From assembly GCA_900095095.1 (NCBI GenBank), contig FMBT01000660.1, forward strand, positions 1-27,968: 27,968 bases of DNA. The letters run 5' to 3'. Of this stretch, positions 1 to 9,015 are shown in pieces. The DNA is from Fragilariopsis cylindrus CCMP1102. Taxonomy: Eukaryota > Bacillariophyta > Bacillariophyceae > Bacillariales > Bacillariaceae. Positions within the stretch are counted from its first letter, which is position 1. Every line of letters begins with the position of its first letter. The translations under genes and the position numbers were made by a program. The notes below the pieces were generated by a model. The model was not told the origin of the DNA, did no database searches, and saw only the letters and a program-made list of their open reading frames with translations.

Positions 1-858
1 CCGTACGTAGAGAGAACTAATCTATCAAACAGCGACAATAATTCAAACGATATAATTGAAGATAGATACAACCGGTTGACCCCTGCATTAATAGCAGTGA
101 CGAGATCGTTAGAGTCGCAATCACAATCCGCTTGGTCAGTCCGTGTCATAGAAGATTGGACAGAGTGGAGCGGGAGAAAACCTCGACTGGAAGCTGCTCT
201 ATCTGCAATCCGTGTATTGTCTTCAAAAGGATGCATCGAAGAGATCAGAAAATTAATTGCCACTTGTCTTCAGAAAGATTTGACCAGCTCAGTTACAAAG
301 TACGGGCTAGTCTACGAAGAAATGATCTACATAGGAGCTGTGACTTCTCTCCACAACAATGGACTTTATGACGATGCGGATGAGATGTTCATGTCAGGTG
401 TTCAAGACGGGTTCCTACCTTTCGACTTTGTCAGAGAGAATGGACAATTTGTTCTTGACCTTCATGGTCTGAATGTCGCGTTGACACACTCTGTGGTTCG
501 TATTGCCATGCGACAGCAAGCAGCGACGTTGGCCAACGAATCAACACAAAGTAATATGCTTATTGTCACGGGCATGGGGCGAAATTCAGAGTTCCATCTA
601 CGACCCGTACTTCGACCTGAAGTTCAACGAATGTTGCTGGAAGAATTTTATCCACCTTTGAACACCATGTCTGTTCCAGGAAATATGGGTGCTTTACTTG
701 TGCTTGCCGATGACATTTCTCGCTGGCAAGAACACCAAGAAGGACAAAAAGGTGTTCGAATGCTAGAACTTGCCGGTATCTTGAGGAGTCTTTCTCCCGC
801 AGAACGCTTGAAAAAGACAATCGCTCTATCACTCAAGTCGAATAATAACAACGATTGA
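1..858 (+). CDS. PPR-SMR protein, 5' partial
   Basis: The frame is open from the first base of the window to the TGA at 856-858 (285 codons), so the N-terminus lies outside; a TTG at 76 is not a credible start. Residues about 50-140 are helical, and the stretch around YEEMIYIGAVTSLHNNGLYD, followed by A-D-E-M-F, has the shape of a pentatricopeptide repeat. From residue 152 comes an SMR (MutS2 C-terminal-like) domain: LDLHGL with the conserved D-x-H-G at 153-156, then the second signature VTGMGRN near 188-195. In known families PPR-SMR proteins act in organelles on RNA, the SMR part sometimes being an endonuclease; whether this copy cleaves is not visible. The C-terminus is a short Lys/Asn tail. 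SMR call strong, PPR call moderate, organelle location inference. Confidence 0.8.
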   Translation, partial: PYVERTNLSNSDNNSNDIIEDRYNRLTPALIAVTRSLESQSQSAWSVRVIEDWTEWSGRKPRLEAALSAIRVLSSKGCIEEIRKLIATCLQKDLTSSVTKYGLVYEEMIYIGAVTSLHNNGLYDDADEMFMSGVQDGFLPFDFVRENGQFVLDLHGLNVALTHSVVRIAMRQQAATLANESTQSNMLIVTGMGRNSEFHLRPVLRPEVQRMLLEEFYPPLNTMSVPGNMGALLVLADDISRWQEHQEGQKGVRMLELAGILRSLSPAERLKKTIALSLKSNNNND

Positions 859-1571
859 ACCAATAAATAAGTTCAACCACCTATAATATCATGTATTCTA
901 AACTGTATCAAAATTCGTGTTGTCATTATTCTACTATAGCTATGAATAGAAATATAAAATCCTGTATTTTTATTGGTTTCTATTACTCACGATGTAAATT
1001 ATCTATCACAAGGTACACGATTGGAAATTTCCAAACGTGCGCAAGAATTCACTGTTATTGCTTCGCTCCATCAAAAAGCCGACAGCTCATGACAAATCTC
1101 AAATCTCAGAATAAATAAAAATACCGAAGATTTAATTTACAATTTACATGATACAACGACGTCACATATTGAATGTATTCCCTTCTCTTACTTCTACTTT
1201 TATCTAGTAGTATCTGGTACCCGTTTTGTTTTGAACACTATAAAAAGAATAGCAGAGATAGATAAAAATCGATCAATCTTTACAGCGTCTCATTTGGGGC
1301 CAACAGTTTTTAAAAACCACGATTACAATAATTTCAAAGAACCAAAGTAGAATGGATCGATGGAGATATAAAAGCTTATCGATTTGTGAATTCAATACCG
1401 TACGTTAAATCTGGGATGAAATACGAGTATGGGTCGAATGAGGTAAGCAGCGACAGGAACAGGAACAGCAAAATAAATAACAACTTCGCTCAATAGAATT
1501 CAAAATCAATATTTGTATACTTCTTATTGTAACGTGGTGTTTTGGTCTCACTAAAAAGTAATATTTTTTAG
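859..1571. other. Intergenic, AT-rich, with a candidate promoter and first exon
   Basis: No convincing gene is seen; the longest open stretch (891-1118) has no recognisable composition and I leave it out. A TATA-like TATAAAAA lies at 1239-1246. Downstream, an ATG at 1416 opens nine codons that end at a strong donor, GAG|GTAAGC (GT at 1443-1444). The matching acceptor TTTTTTAG ends at 1571. This would be a 129-nt intron leading into the flavodoxin-like pseudogene, but the phase is off by one, so the first exon is only a suggestion. Confidence 0.35.
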
Positions 1572-2262
1572 GACCGATTTATCCACTATCTTTTGCAAGT
1601 ATTATCGGCAAATACTCGTCAGTATCATCATCACCATCCTCGTATTACAACAGTAGTAATTTCGAGACGGAAACACCAGACTCAGACTCAGACTCAGTTT
1701 CAGTGTTAATTGTTTTCATCGACAACGACGACGCGCAGCTAATATTGATGGCGAACGAGGCAGCGAAAGGGGGCGAGAAGTATAAGAAATGTAACTGTGG
1801 TCACAACAACCGTATCTAATGCAAAATTCGGTCAAGTTTTGGGCAGCGGATGGTGTCATTCTTGGGATCGTCTTGTAGAGAATGTAAATACACATCCATC
1901 CAGATATCCAAAAATGGATCAATGACTCATGCATGGGATGTTACTCCAAGATCTTTCCAATACAGTTGGTGCGGCATTTGTCACAGCCGGTGGTCTATCA
2001 GCAGGAGAGGAAGGGATCCATGAACAGTCTGATTCAGACAATGATGATATTCCAACTGATAATTGTTGGGGGACAATTCATGGTTATGTCCATTTGGTGC
2101 ATCGGCGATCACTTATGAATCTCCATTCGGTGCAATCGGAAATAGATGACGTTGGTGACAATAATGACGGTGATGACTTTCATTCGAATACACCATTGTA
2201 TTTCTCAAAGGAATGTCATGAAAGTAAACAAACTATAGTACAACCTTTGTTTTTGAATAAAG

Positions 2263-2520
2263 GTAAGTTGAGTCGAGTCGAGTCGAGTCAAATTAAGTCA
2301 ATCTATGTGATGCTGCTACAATTTGTTTCTGATGATTATATTTAATTTTGATGTGTATGATATCTTAAAAACATCTATAGTCTTCTCAAATTTCCACCAA
2401 AAATCAACTACGCCTATACTAGCAAAAATAAGTTGCTCGTAAACTTCATGTAAATGGAAAGGACAACTAAGAATGTGTAATAGTTTCAACAATTAATGTC
2501 GGATCCATTCCTGTATGCAG
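2263..2520 (+). other. Intron of the flavodoxin-like pseudogene
   Basis: GTAAGT donor directly after AATAAAG and TGCAG acceptor before GATCCC. Phase 1 on both sides, giving a glycine codon across the junction and a short conserved-looking C-terminus. The intron starts with a run of four GAGTC units (2270-2289). Confidence 0.55.
2270..2289. repeat. (GAGTC)4 microsatellite
   Basis: Four perfect tandem GAGTC units just inside the intron of the flavodoxin-like pseudogene. Confidence 0.8.
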
Positions 2521-2616
2521 GATCCCATCGCGTCGCGCTTCAAGTTTACTCGTGGTTCACTTCACCTCTCAGGGCAGTAGCAATCTAAAACAGTACATGT
2601 ACTACTAGTACTGTTC

Positions 2617-2660
2617 TGATGTTGACATCTATCACTTGTGATGTTGACATCTATCACTTG
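2617..2660. repeat. 22-bp perfect tandem duplication
   Basis: TGATGTTGACATCTATCACT plus two bases is repeated once, head to tail, with no mismatch between copies at 2617-2638 and 2639-2660. A perfect copy suggests a recent event. Confidence 0.85.
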
Positions 2661-2756
2661 TACGGTACGTACGGTACTAGTACCCGCGCAACTTTATTTC
2701 TTCCCGCAGGAGGCTCGTACTGTAGCAATCTTTTTTGTAATCTGGCTAGCAAACGT

Positions 2757-2862
2757 AATGCATGACACTTTCATAATCATTTTTCCTTTTCTAAGTTTAG
2801 ATCAGGAAAATGCATGACACTTTCATAATCGTTTTTCCTTTTCTAAGTTTAGATCAGGAAAA
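2757..2862. repeat. 52-bp tandem duplication with one difference
   Basis: Copies begin at 2757 and 2809 (AATGCATGACACTTTC...). They differ at one place (AATCAT against AATCGT) and share an AGATCAGGAAAA end. It lies about 110 bases upstream of the BspA-type gene, so it could have duplicated part of its promoter; that is inference. Confidence 0.85.
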
Positions 2863-3305
2863 CGAGAGATATGTAAAGCACATAATTCCAATATCACAAA
2901 AAGAATAAGAAAAAGAAGAAAAACGCAGTATAACATCCAATTGTTTTTCGATCATCAAGAATCTCCCAACCAACATTGAGATTTTCCTCTGCGTTAATTC
3001 CATTCCTTTCAAGCCTTTCGACGACTTTGGTCGCAATGGCTATGGAAGAACCCCATGACTCTGTCCTACATGACGTAACAGCATCAATCCTTGAAGAATC
3101 AATTGAAGTCAAATACAAGAACAAAAAGTCCTATCTTGAGCCAATGAAGATTCAAAATAGCATTGATGGTCATCCTAACAAAGCAAATGATGTAGAGCTT
3201 GCTGATGATAAAGGTGATATCATGCAGAAGAAGGAACTGATTCATCATCTAGTAGATCATCAAGAACATCAAGAAGGAAAATCATTGGAGGAATGCAATA
3301 TTTCT

Positions 3306-3375
3306 TCTACTACTACTACTGCTGCAGCTGCTGCTGCTGCTACTGCTACTGCTACTGCTACTGCTACTGCTACTT
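3306..3375 (+). repeat. In-frame ACT/GCT triplet microsatellite (Thr/Ala run)
   Basis: Interrupted (ACT)n(GCT)n(GCTACT)n tract coding for a Thr/Ala stretch in the spacer of the BspA-type gene. Confidence 0.8.
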
Positions 3376-3949
3376 CTGACAACGATTCTTTAATGAAGAG
3401 GAAAATCTCTTTGGATAAAGAAGGTATTAAGAAGATGGACTATGGTCATCTAAATCGTGGTACCTGCTCGTCTCCTAATGATGCTTGTGTTCCTCAAAAC
3501 AAAGCAATTGAAGCAAATTTTGCCTTTTTTGAACCAGAAGATGCGTCCTATGCATCTAGTGGATATTGTGTTCCACTTTCTGTTCTAGAAGATATAGAAT
3601 ATAAGAATGCTGTTACTACTACAATGTCCCTCATTGATAATGAAGAATTCAATAAGGAGGAGGAAATGACTGATTCCTACTATCATTACCACCCACAATA
3701 TGATCAACATCACCGTCAACTTGATTCATTGGATTGTGCTTCTGAATGCCGTGGTACACGTCCAGACGTTTCTAGTTATGATGGTCCCTTCTATTATCTG
3801 ACTAATTGTTACGTATATGGAGATTGTAAGACAGATTATCCTGATATTAGTTGCTGGAATACGGCGGGCATTACTGATATGTACTTTGCGTTTTATGGTG
3901 ATTATTCTGGTGATTATATTCTGGTTATTCTGGAGGGAATTTTAATTAT

Positions 3950-4880
3950 TTTAATGATCCAATAGAGTGTTGGGATGTTGGACAGGTTACATCAATGTAT
4001 TTTATGTTTCTTACTACATATTCTTTCAACCAACCTATTGACACATGGGATGTTTCTAAGGTAGAGGACATGAAAGGTATGTTTGTTCGTGCAACTTCTT
4101 TCAACCAATCTATTGACACATGGAATGTCTCTCAGGTAAAGTATATGGAAGGTATGTTTAGTAGTGCAACTTATTTCAACCAACCAATTGACTCATGGGA
4201 TGTCTCTCAGGTAACGACTATGGGATCTTTGTTTTCTAGTGCAGTTTTGTTTAACCGGCCTATTGACTCTTGGAATGTCTCTCAGGTTGAAACTATGAGA
4301 TCAATGTTTTTTAATGCAAATAATTTCAACCAATCTATTGACACATGGGATGTCTCTCAGGTTGAAACTATGAGATCAATGTTTAGTGGGGCATCTTCTT
4401 TCAACCAATCTATTGACTCCTGGGATGTCTCTCAGGTAACGAATATGGAATCTTTGTTTTTTGCGGCAACATCCTTCAACCGACCTATTGACTTATGGAA
4501 TGTCTCTAAGGTAGAGTATATGAATGGAATGTTTGGTAATGCAAAAGCTTTCAACCAACCTATTGACTCTTGGAATGTATCTCAGGTAAAATCTATGAGA
4601 ACTATGTTGATAAGGCATCTTCTTTCAACCAACCTATTGACTCCTGGGACGTCTCTAAGGTAGAAAATATGAGTAATATGTTTAGTGATTATGATGCAAA
4701 TTCTTTCAACCAACCCATTGACTCTTGGAATGTCTCTCAGGTTTCAACTATGAGATTTATGTTTTCTAATGCATATAATTTCAACCAATCTATTGACTCA
4801 TGGGATGTCTCACAAGTACAGTATATGGATAGAATGTTTTTTTGATGCATTTGCTTTTAATCAATGTCTTTCCACATGGG
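3950..4880 (+). repeat. About 13 tandem 72-bp coding repeats (DUF285 units)
   Basis: Period 72 bp at DNA level and 24 residues at protein level; each unit begins TTCAACC and carries WDVSQV or WNVSKV. The units have diverged from one another by many substitutions, so the array is old. The first (FNDPIECWDV) and last (FNQCLSTWAE) units are degenerate caps. Confidence 0.85.
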
Positions 4881-5368
4881 CTGAAAAGACTACTGATACT
4901 GTTTATACAAGTGATATGTTGAATGGTACTGATTGTCCTAATCGTATAGATAGTCCAAATGCAACCATTGGACCATGGTGTCAAGATAATACGCAGGGAT
5001 GCTTTGCTCCTGGTTTTGGTACACCAACTGGTGCACCAACTGTTACAAAAAATCCTTATGAATGTAATAATGTTGATGAATCAGATTTTGATTTTAAAGG
5101 AAAGTCATGCAAAAAGTATTGAAAAAGAAAACAGAAAAAAAGTGTAAAAAAAAGAATTGATGGTGTGCTTGTTGCAGATAGCTGTCCATCATTATGTAAA
5201 CGTTTCTGTCCCCCATGTAAGAATAAGTCTGGTAAGATCAAATTAGAAAATGGTAAGAGATTTAATTGCAAGAAGATCAAAAAGAAAAAAAAATGCAACA
5301 GCATCACCAAATTAGGTGCATTAGCAAGAGAAATCTGCCCTGTGGCATGCAAATTTGAAGGTTGTTAG

Positions 5369-5874
5369 GTAATTTGATATAAGTAAAGTTCTGATCAACC
5401 TTCAGTTCTCAACATCACCAACAAGTAAAATTAACAAAAATAAATTACAGTAAACAATTGAAAGTCAAATAAGTAACGTATTAACAAAGTAAAAAAGACA
5501 TCAACAATAGTGATAGAATACGTGAAGCATTGAAAGAGATACAACACAAAGAGCTGCGAGACAATCTTGAGGAAAAGGTGACGGGAATTTACCAACATGT
5601 ACTTGCTTACTTATACTTGAAGTAGTAAGTACACTTTGATATGAAACGAAGTAAGACTAGATCGCACCACGTGAATATTGTCGATTATAAGGCATTTAGA
5701 ATCTGTGGAAGGGTCACTGAACAACAATCATTCTTCTCTCCTTCTCTCTGGAAGAGTGCTACAGAAGTATAGTACTGATATAATAGAGCGTTTGTTTTTT
5801 AGTAGAATAGTCTATCATTTATCTTAAATTTATAAATTATGAAAAGCTTGACGAGATTACGAGCAGCATGTATG
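5369..5874. other. Intergenic between convergent genes
   Basis: About 500 bp, AT-rich, lying between the ends of the BspA-type gene (+) and the LRR/SDDEL gene (-). A nine-base palindrome-like AAGTAGTAAGTACACTT (5619-5636) is the only structure that stands out. No gene seen. Confidence 0.6.
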
Positions 5875-8376
5875 TTATGAGATTCGCAATTCATCATTCG
5901 ACATGGTAATCTGCAGTTCATCATCCGAAATAGTATCATCCGTCATGCTAAGGCGCAATTCATCATCCGAGATACAAGAATCAACCGAAATGGTAATGCG
6001 TAGTTCATCATCCGATATATCTTCCTCGTCTCCGAATTCTTCTTCGTCGTCGTCGTCGTCGTCATCGAAATCCATAGCTGACATTGAACGGGCATTCTCT
6101 TTGGATACTTTTATTTTACGTCGTAGTCGTCTCTCGGATTTTCGCTGCTTCGGGGTGAGAATGACGGCAGGTTGTTCTCGTCTCATCCCTCCGGAGGGAC
6201 ACGTGGGTGGTAGATCTCCTTTTGTTGGTGTTTTGAGCCTACGGTTTATACTTTTCGGAGAGGAAAAACCAGTAGTCGATACAGATGTAGGACTTGTGAT
6301 CGTGTCCATTTCATTGAGTATAATATGATCGTTCGATTGATCATTTCGGGAATTTGTTGCCTCACACGTTTCCACCTCAAGTTGGACAGTAGAAGAAATC
6401 GATTTCTGTCGCTCTCGAAATTGCATCGGGAATGGCGATGCCAATGATTTAGAAGGAGGAAGCTGTTGGTTTGTAGAAACATTTAAATCGGAAACGTTTT
6501 CATGTGATGTACTACTATCAATAGAAGAACGTCTTTCTGATGGGAAAAATATTGCTTTCGAGGATGATGCACCAGCTTTTGATATTTGGCAGTATCCAAC
6601 TTCTTGCGGTACGGTACCAATGAATTTAGATCGCCGTGGTACTGGAGTACAAGCCGCGAGCTGATTATCTAATTCCTTCTCCCGTTGTTTGTTACGTAAA
6701 TTCTCCACAACTTTCATACTAGCTTTTTGAGCGGATACATCCGATGGCGGCACATAATTACTTTCGATTTTCCTATTACGGAAGGGAAATTTAACCATGG
6801 GGGGAGCACAACAAAAACCTCTATCTTTCCGAAATGTCAAAACACCACAAGCTGCTGACCATTCAAAATTAGTAGAAGCAACTGAAACCATGTCACAAAC
6901 CAGCTCAATGTTACTATTATAATCATTCTGCAACGTGCGAACCCTAGATGTTGTGATCCTTCTTTCATTGTTGTCACCAGACTGAATGATGTTGTTTGTA
7001 ATCGAACCGACACTATGATCCGCACTGCCATATCTTTGTTCCTTACTTCCTTTAAGTTCGACTTCAACACCACCACCCCGACGTTTCGTGCAATGTACAT
7101 CTTCAATTTTGGACGTCGTGATTGGCTGTTGTATATCATTCATAGAATCCTTTTTGGATGATGCATCTGCTACGTCGTCAGAATCAATGACGCTGTTCTT
7201 TTCAGAAGAATTGCCACCATTTAAAAATGATGGACCTACCAATCCATCATCATCATCATCATCATCATCATCGTCGAACATAAAAATTTCATCATCAGAG
7301 TCAGAGTCAATAGCCGACATCGTTGTGTCTGAGTTTGTAGTAGGACTTGTTGTATCGGTATTTGTTTGATTCATACACTCTGCAAACTTCGTGGTAAGCA
7401 ATTCTACACCATTCTCACCAATACTACTCCCAGCACTGAACAATAAAGGGATCGGCACTATTACTCCGTAATCAGTGTTATCTAACAGAATATCCTCATC
7501 TTGGATTTCTTTCGTAGTATCACTATCACAACTATTACTACATTGAATAGGAATTGATGATGATTCGTACTTATTGAGTTGAACACAACCCGGGTTTGCC
7601 ATTTCTCGTTCAGCTGGTGTTACTACCATATCGTCAATCGACTTTAAATTGGGTAGTCTATATAACACGTAAAGACGTCGCATCCGTGCGCTGACTGCCA
7701 AATCATCTTCTCCTGGAAATACATCCTCGGTAAGAGTTAGATGCTCTAGATTAACAAAAACCTCTGACATTACATCCAGCCATTCGGGTAGTGTATCTTT
7801 ATTGTGATCTAGCCATAAATTCAACGATCGTACACGAATAGCAGCTGCGCTTGTCAATCCAACTTTCAATGCAGTAGGTGTGATCCTCCGACCAATAGCC
7901 ATACCTATACCATCCTGTCGATGTGATCCCGCTTGATTTGAAATTTGTTGCCACCGTTCATCTGAATCTTTATATAGCGAATGACAGGAAGGAAACAATT
8001 CTTCATCGGATGCGATGACACGCGGTGAAGTAAACATCAAACGTCGTCGTCGTGGGGGCTGTTGTTGTTGTTGTTGTTGTCGTTGTCGCGACCGTCTTTT
8101 TTTAATAATAGCGTTTTGCTTTGCGTGGAACGAAATTTCTTCCGAATGAAAATTGTCGTCACCATCATTTTCATCGTTTTCACTTTCAGATTTTGATAAC
8201 ATATCTTGCAAGGTCCTCTGACATCCAAGTCGCATTCTAAGCATTCTAATGTTGTCGTCTTTGCTGTTGCTGCTGCTGCGACTGCTGCTATTTTTATGAT
8301 TATCTGGACAAAAAGTGACAGCATTGCTCATATTTCTTGATTTCTCAGCACACGGATGCGTACAGGGATCTTCCAT
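5875..8376 (-). CDS. 833-residue protein with short LRR/LRR-cap segment and C-terminal SDDEL repeats
   Basis: Single uninterrupted frame from ATG (8376) to TAG (5875). The N-terminus is polar with a Gln run and a basic RRRR patch (residues about 92-113), a possible nuclear signal. Residues about 180-262 read like the last units of a leucine-rich repeat: VRSLNLWLDHNKDTLPEWL, VNLEHLTLTED, then YVLYRLPNLKSIDDMVVTP, which matches the LRR-cap pattern of U2A'/ANP32-like proteins. The middle is disordered and Ser/Asp-rich, with an eight-to-nine-residue Asp run near 370. The last 50 residues are four degenerate copies of ISDDELRI/L. I do not recognise a named family; protein binding is inferred from the LRR and acidic repeats. 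The gene diverges from the Lys-rich gene at 9016, with 639 bp between the two starts. Confidence 0.7.
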   Translation of the reverse strand: MEDPCTHPCAEKSRNMSNAVTFCPDNHKNSSSRSSSNSKDDNIRMLRMRLGCQRTLQDMLSKSESENDENDGDDNFHSEEISFHAKQNAIIKKRRSRQRQQQQQQQPPRRRRLMFTSPRVIASDEELFPSCHSLYKDSDERWQQISNQAGSHRQDGIGMAIGRRITPTALKVGLTSAAAIRVRSLNLWLDHNKDTLPEWLDVMSEVFVNLEHLTLTEDVFPGEDDLAVSARMRRLYVLYRLPNLKSIDDMVVTPAEREMANPGCVQLNKYESSSIPIQCSNSCDSDTTKEIQDEDILLDNTDYGVIVPIPLLFSAGSSIGENGVELLTTKFAECMNQTNTDTTSPTTNSDTTMSAIDSDSDDEIFMFDDDDDDDDDDGLVGPSFLNGGNSSEKNSVIDSDDVADASSKKDSMNDIQQPITTSKIEDVHCTKRRGGGVEVELKGSKEQRYGSADHSVGSITNNIIQSGDNNERRITTSRVRTLQNDYNSNIELVCDMVSVASTNFEWSAACGVLTFRKDRGFCCAPPMVKFPFRNRKIESNYVPPSDVSAQKASMKVVENLRNKQREKELDNQLAACTPVPRRSKFIGTVPQEVGYCQISKAGASSSKAIFFPSERRSSIDSSTSHENVSDLNVSTNQQLPPSKSLASPFPMQFRERQKSISSTVQLEVETCEATNSRNDQSNDHIILNEMDTITSPTSVSTTGFSSPKSINRRLKTPTKGDLPPTCPSGGMRREQPAVILTPKQRKSERRLRRKIKVSKENARSMSAMDFDDDDDDDEEEFGDEEDISDDELRITISVDSCISDDELRLSMTDDTISDDELQITMSNDELRIS
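5878..6035 (-). repeat. Four-unit SDDEL coding repeat
   Basis: On the minus strand four units of about 12-16 codons carry (S/N)-D-(D)-E-L-(R/Q)-(I/L)-(T/S). On DNA the shared core is TTCATCATCCGA (plus-strand reading). The spacer length differs between units. Confidence 0.75.
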
Positions 8377-9015
8377 CGTGGATTGATCTGATTATATTTT
8401 TACGTTTTTCTCAACGTATCACCGTGGGATTCATGCTCGAAACGGAAACAGAAAACAGATTTTTGTTTGTTTGTTTGGTGCAAAAATAACAGAAACACAA
8501 GCGAACAACATAGAACAGCAGAGGTAATTGCCGAAAGAGTGTTGCAATGGCGATCGGTTTGAATGCTTCAATTTCGATTGATTGATTCTTCATTCGGTTC
8601 GATTCCGTGGACTAGCTAGCTCTCTGCCTACTCCCTTTGAAATAATACTTACAGCACATACATACCGTTATTGCCGTTACTACTCGATAGTTCAATCATC
8701 GCGTTGATCGCCGGAAAATGTGAGTAAAAAATCGCCAATAAATGAGGTACGGGCACGCGCAAAATCTAGCATTCCACGTAATTTTCAGGGTTATGGGCAC
8801 CTGGTAATTTTCAATTCTTTGTAAAAATATAGCGCGAAATCAAAAACAAGAAATAACCACAGAACATAATACAGTAGGACTATAATAATAGTTAAACAAA
8901 CAAACAGAGAAACAAAATACACGATCTATTACCGATACAGCACTACAACAATCCGATACAATACGATACTGAAACGATACTGGAACGATACTGAAACTGA
9001 AACGATTGATCGATC
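8377..9015. promoter_or_regulatory. Shared upstream region of two divergent genes
   Basis: 639 bp between the start codons of the LRR/SDDEL gene (-) and the Lys/Asp-rich gene (+). It must hold both promoters and 5' UTRs; no TATA box or known element is clear. An 11-bp triplicated motif lies next to the + gene (separate entry). No RNA gene could be folded by eye. Confidence 0.5.
8963..8995. repeat. Three 11-bp repeats in the 5' UTR
   Basis: ACGATACTGAA, ACGATACTGGA, ACGATACTGAA at 8963, 8974 and 8985, followed by a partial ACTGAAACGATT, ending 20 bases before the ATG at 9016. Confidence 0.75.

Larger units (their letters stand above)
1572..2588 (+). pseudogene. Flavodoxin-fold protein, shattered across three frames
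   Basis: Translated pieces of one flavodoxin-like protein occur in order but in changing frames: VSVLIVFIDNDDAQL then MANEAAKGGEKY (1697-1786); NVTVVTTTVSNAKFGQVL (about 1788-1842); ADGVILG (1846-1866); ENVNTHP and HPDIQKWIND (1877-1927); WDVTP (1936-1950); DLSNTVGAAFVTAGGLSAGE (1950-2010); SLIQTMMIFQLIIVGG (2026-2072); WLCPFGASAITYESPFGA (2081-2134). A canonical donor AAAG|GTAAGT (GT at 2263) and acceptor TGCAG ending at 2520 join FLNKG to SHRVALQVYSWF, which ends at TAA 2586-2588; this looks like the usual last helix. The VGAAFVTAGG and ADGVILG segments are typical of the flavodoxin/WrbA-like quinone-reductase superfamily, which bind FMN. The usual S/T-x-T-G-x-T phosphate loop is replaced by DNDDAQL. 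A 4-bp tandem repeat (ATCCATCC) near 1891-1899 explains one shift. No full product can be made from this sequence as given. Confidence 0.7.
2589..2974. other. Spacer between two pseudogenes, holding two tandem duplications
   Basis: No gene seen. The segment holds the 22-bp and 52-bp duplications listed separately, a cluster of short palindromic GTAC/CTAG words (2594-2684), and a purine-rich run of A and G just before the BspA-type gene (2898-2925). Confidence 0.6.
2975..5368 (+). pseudogene. Secreted BspA-type (DUF285) leucine-rich-repeat protein, broken
   Basis: The N-terminal segment, starting as RFSSALIPFLSSLSTTLVA, is a clean signal peptide but has no ATG: the sequence reads ATTGAGA, and one T fewer (2976-2977) would give ATG AGA. 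The first ATG in frame is at 3036, after the signal peptide. An Ala/Thr-rich spacer follows, then about 13 repeats of 24 residues of the type FNQPIDSWDVSQVxxMxxMF (3950-4880), the DUF285 signature known from Bacteroides/Mycoplasma surface proteins and expanded in many protists. A TPTGAPT linker and a Cys/Lys-rich tail with CPxxCK and CPVAC motifs (5060-5365) end the protein. The reading frame changes at about 3925-3945, 4600-4620 (one T short in ATGTTGAT) and 4838-4845 (seven T where six fit), and an in-frame TGA stands at 5120-5122. Family call strong; cell-surface adhesion role is only inferred. The breaks could be decay or consensus errors. Confidence 0.75.

Noticed and set aside
891..1118. 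75-codon open stretch with several cysteines after the PPR-SMR gene.
   Set aside because: Composition is that of random AT-rich DNA, and the cysteines have no regular spacing.
3950..4880. Regular 72-bp array looked at first like a repeat-spacer array.
   Set aside because: There are no unique spacers; it is a coding repeat with 24-residue period and DUF285 consensus.
2975..5368. Bacterial contamination or recent transfer, because DUF285 repeats are common in bacteria.
   Set aside because: Base and codon use match the neighbours, the Thr/Ala triplet tract and Cys/Lys tail are of the protist type, and eukaryotic intron-bearing genes flank it.
8580..8625. GGTTCGATTCC at 8597-8607 resembles a tRNA B box.
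   Set aside because: The T stem would have a mismatch, and no D arm, anticodon arm or pairing acceptor stem is found in the 75 bases on the left.
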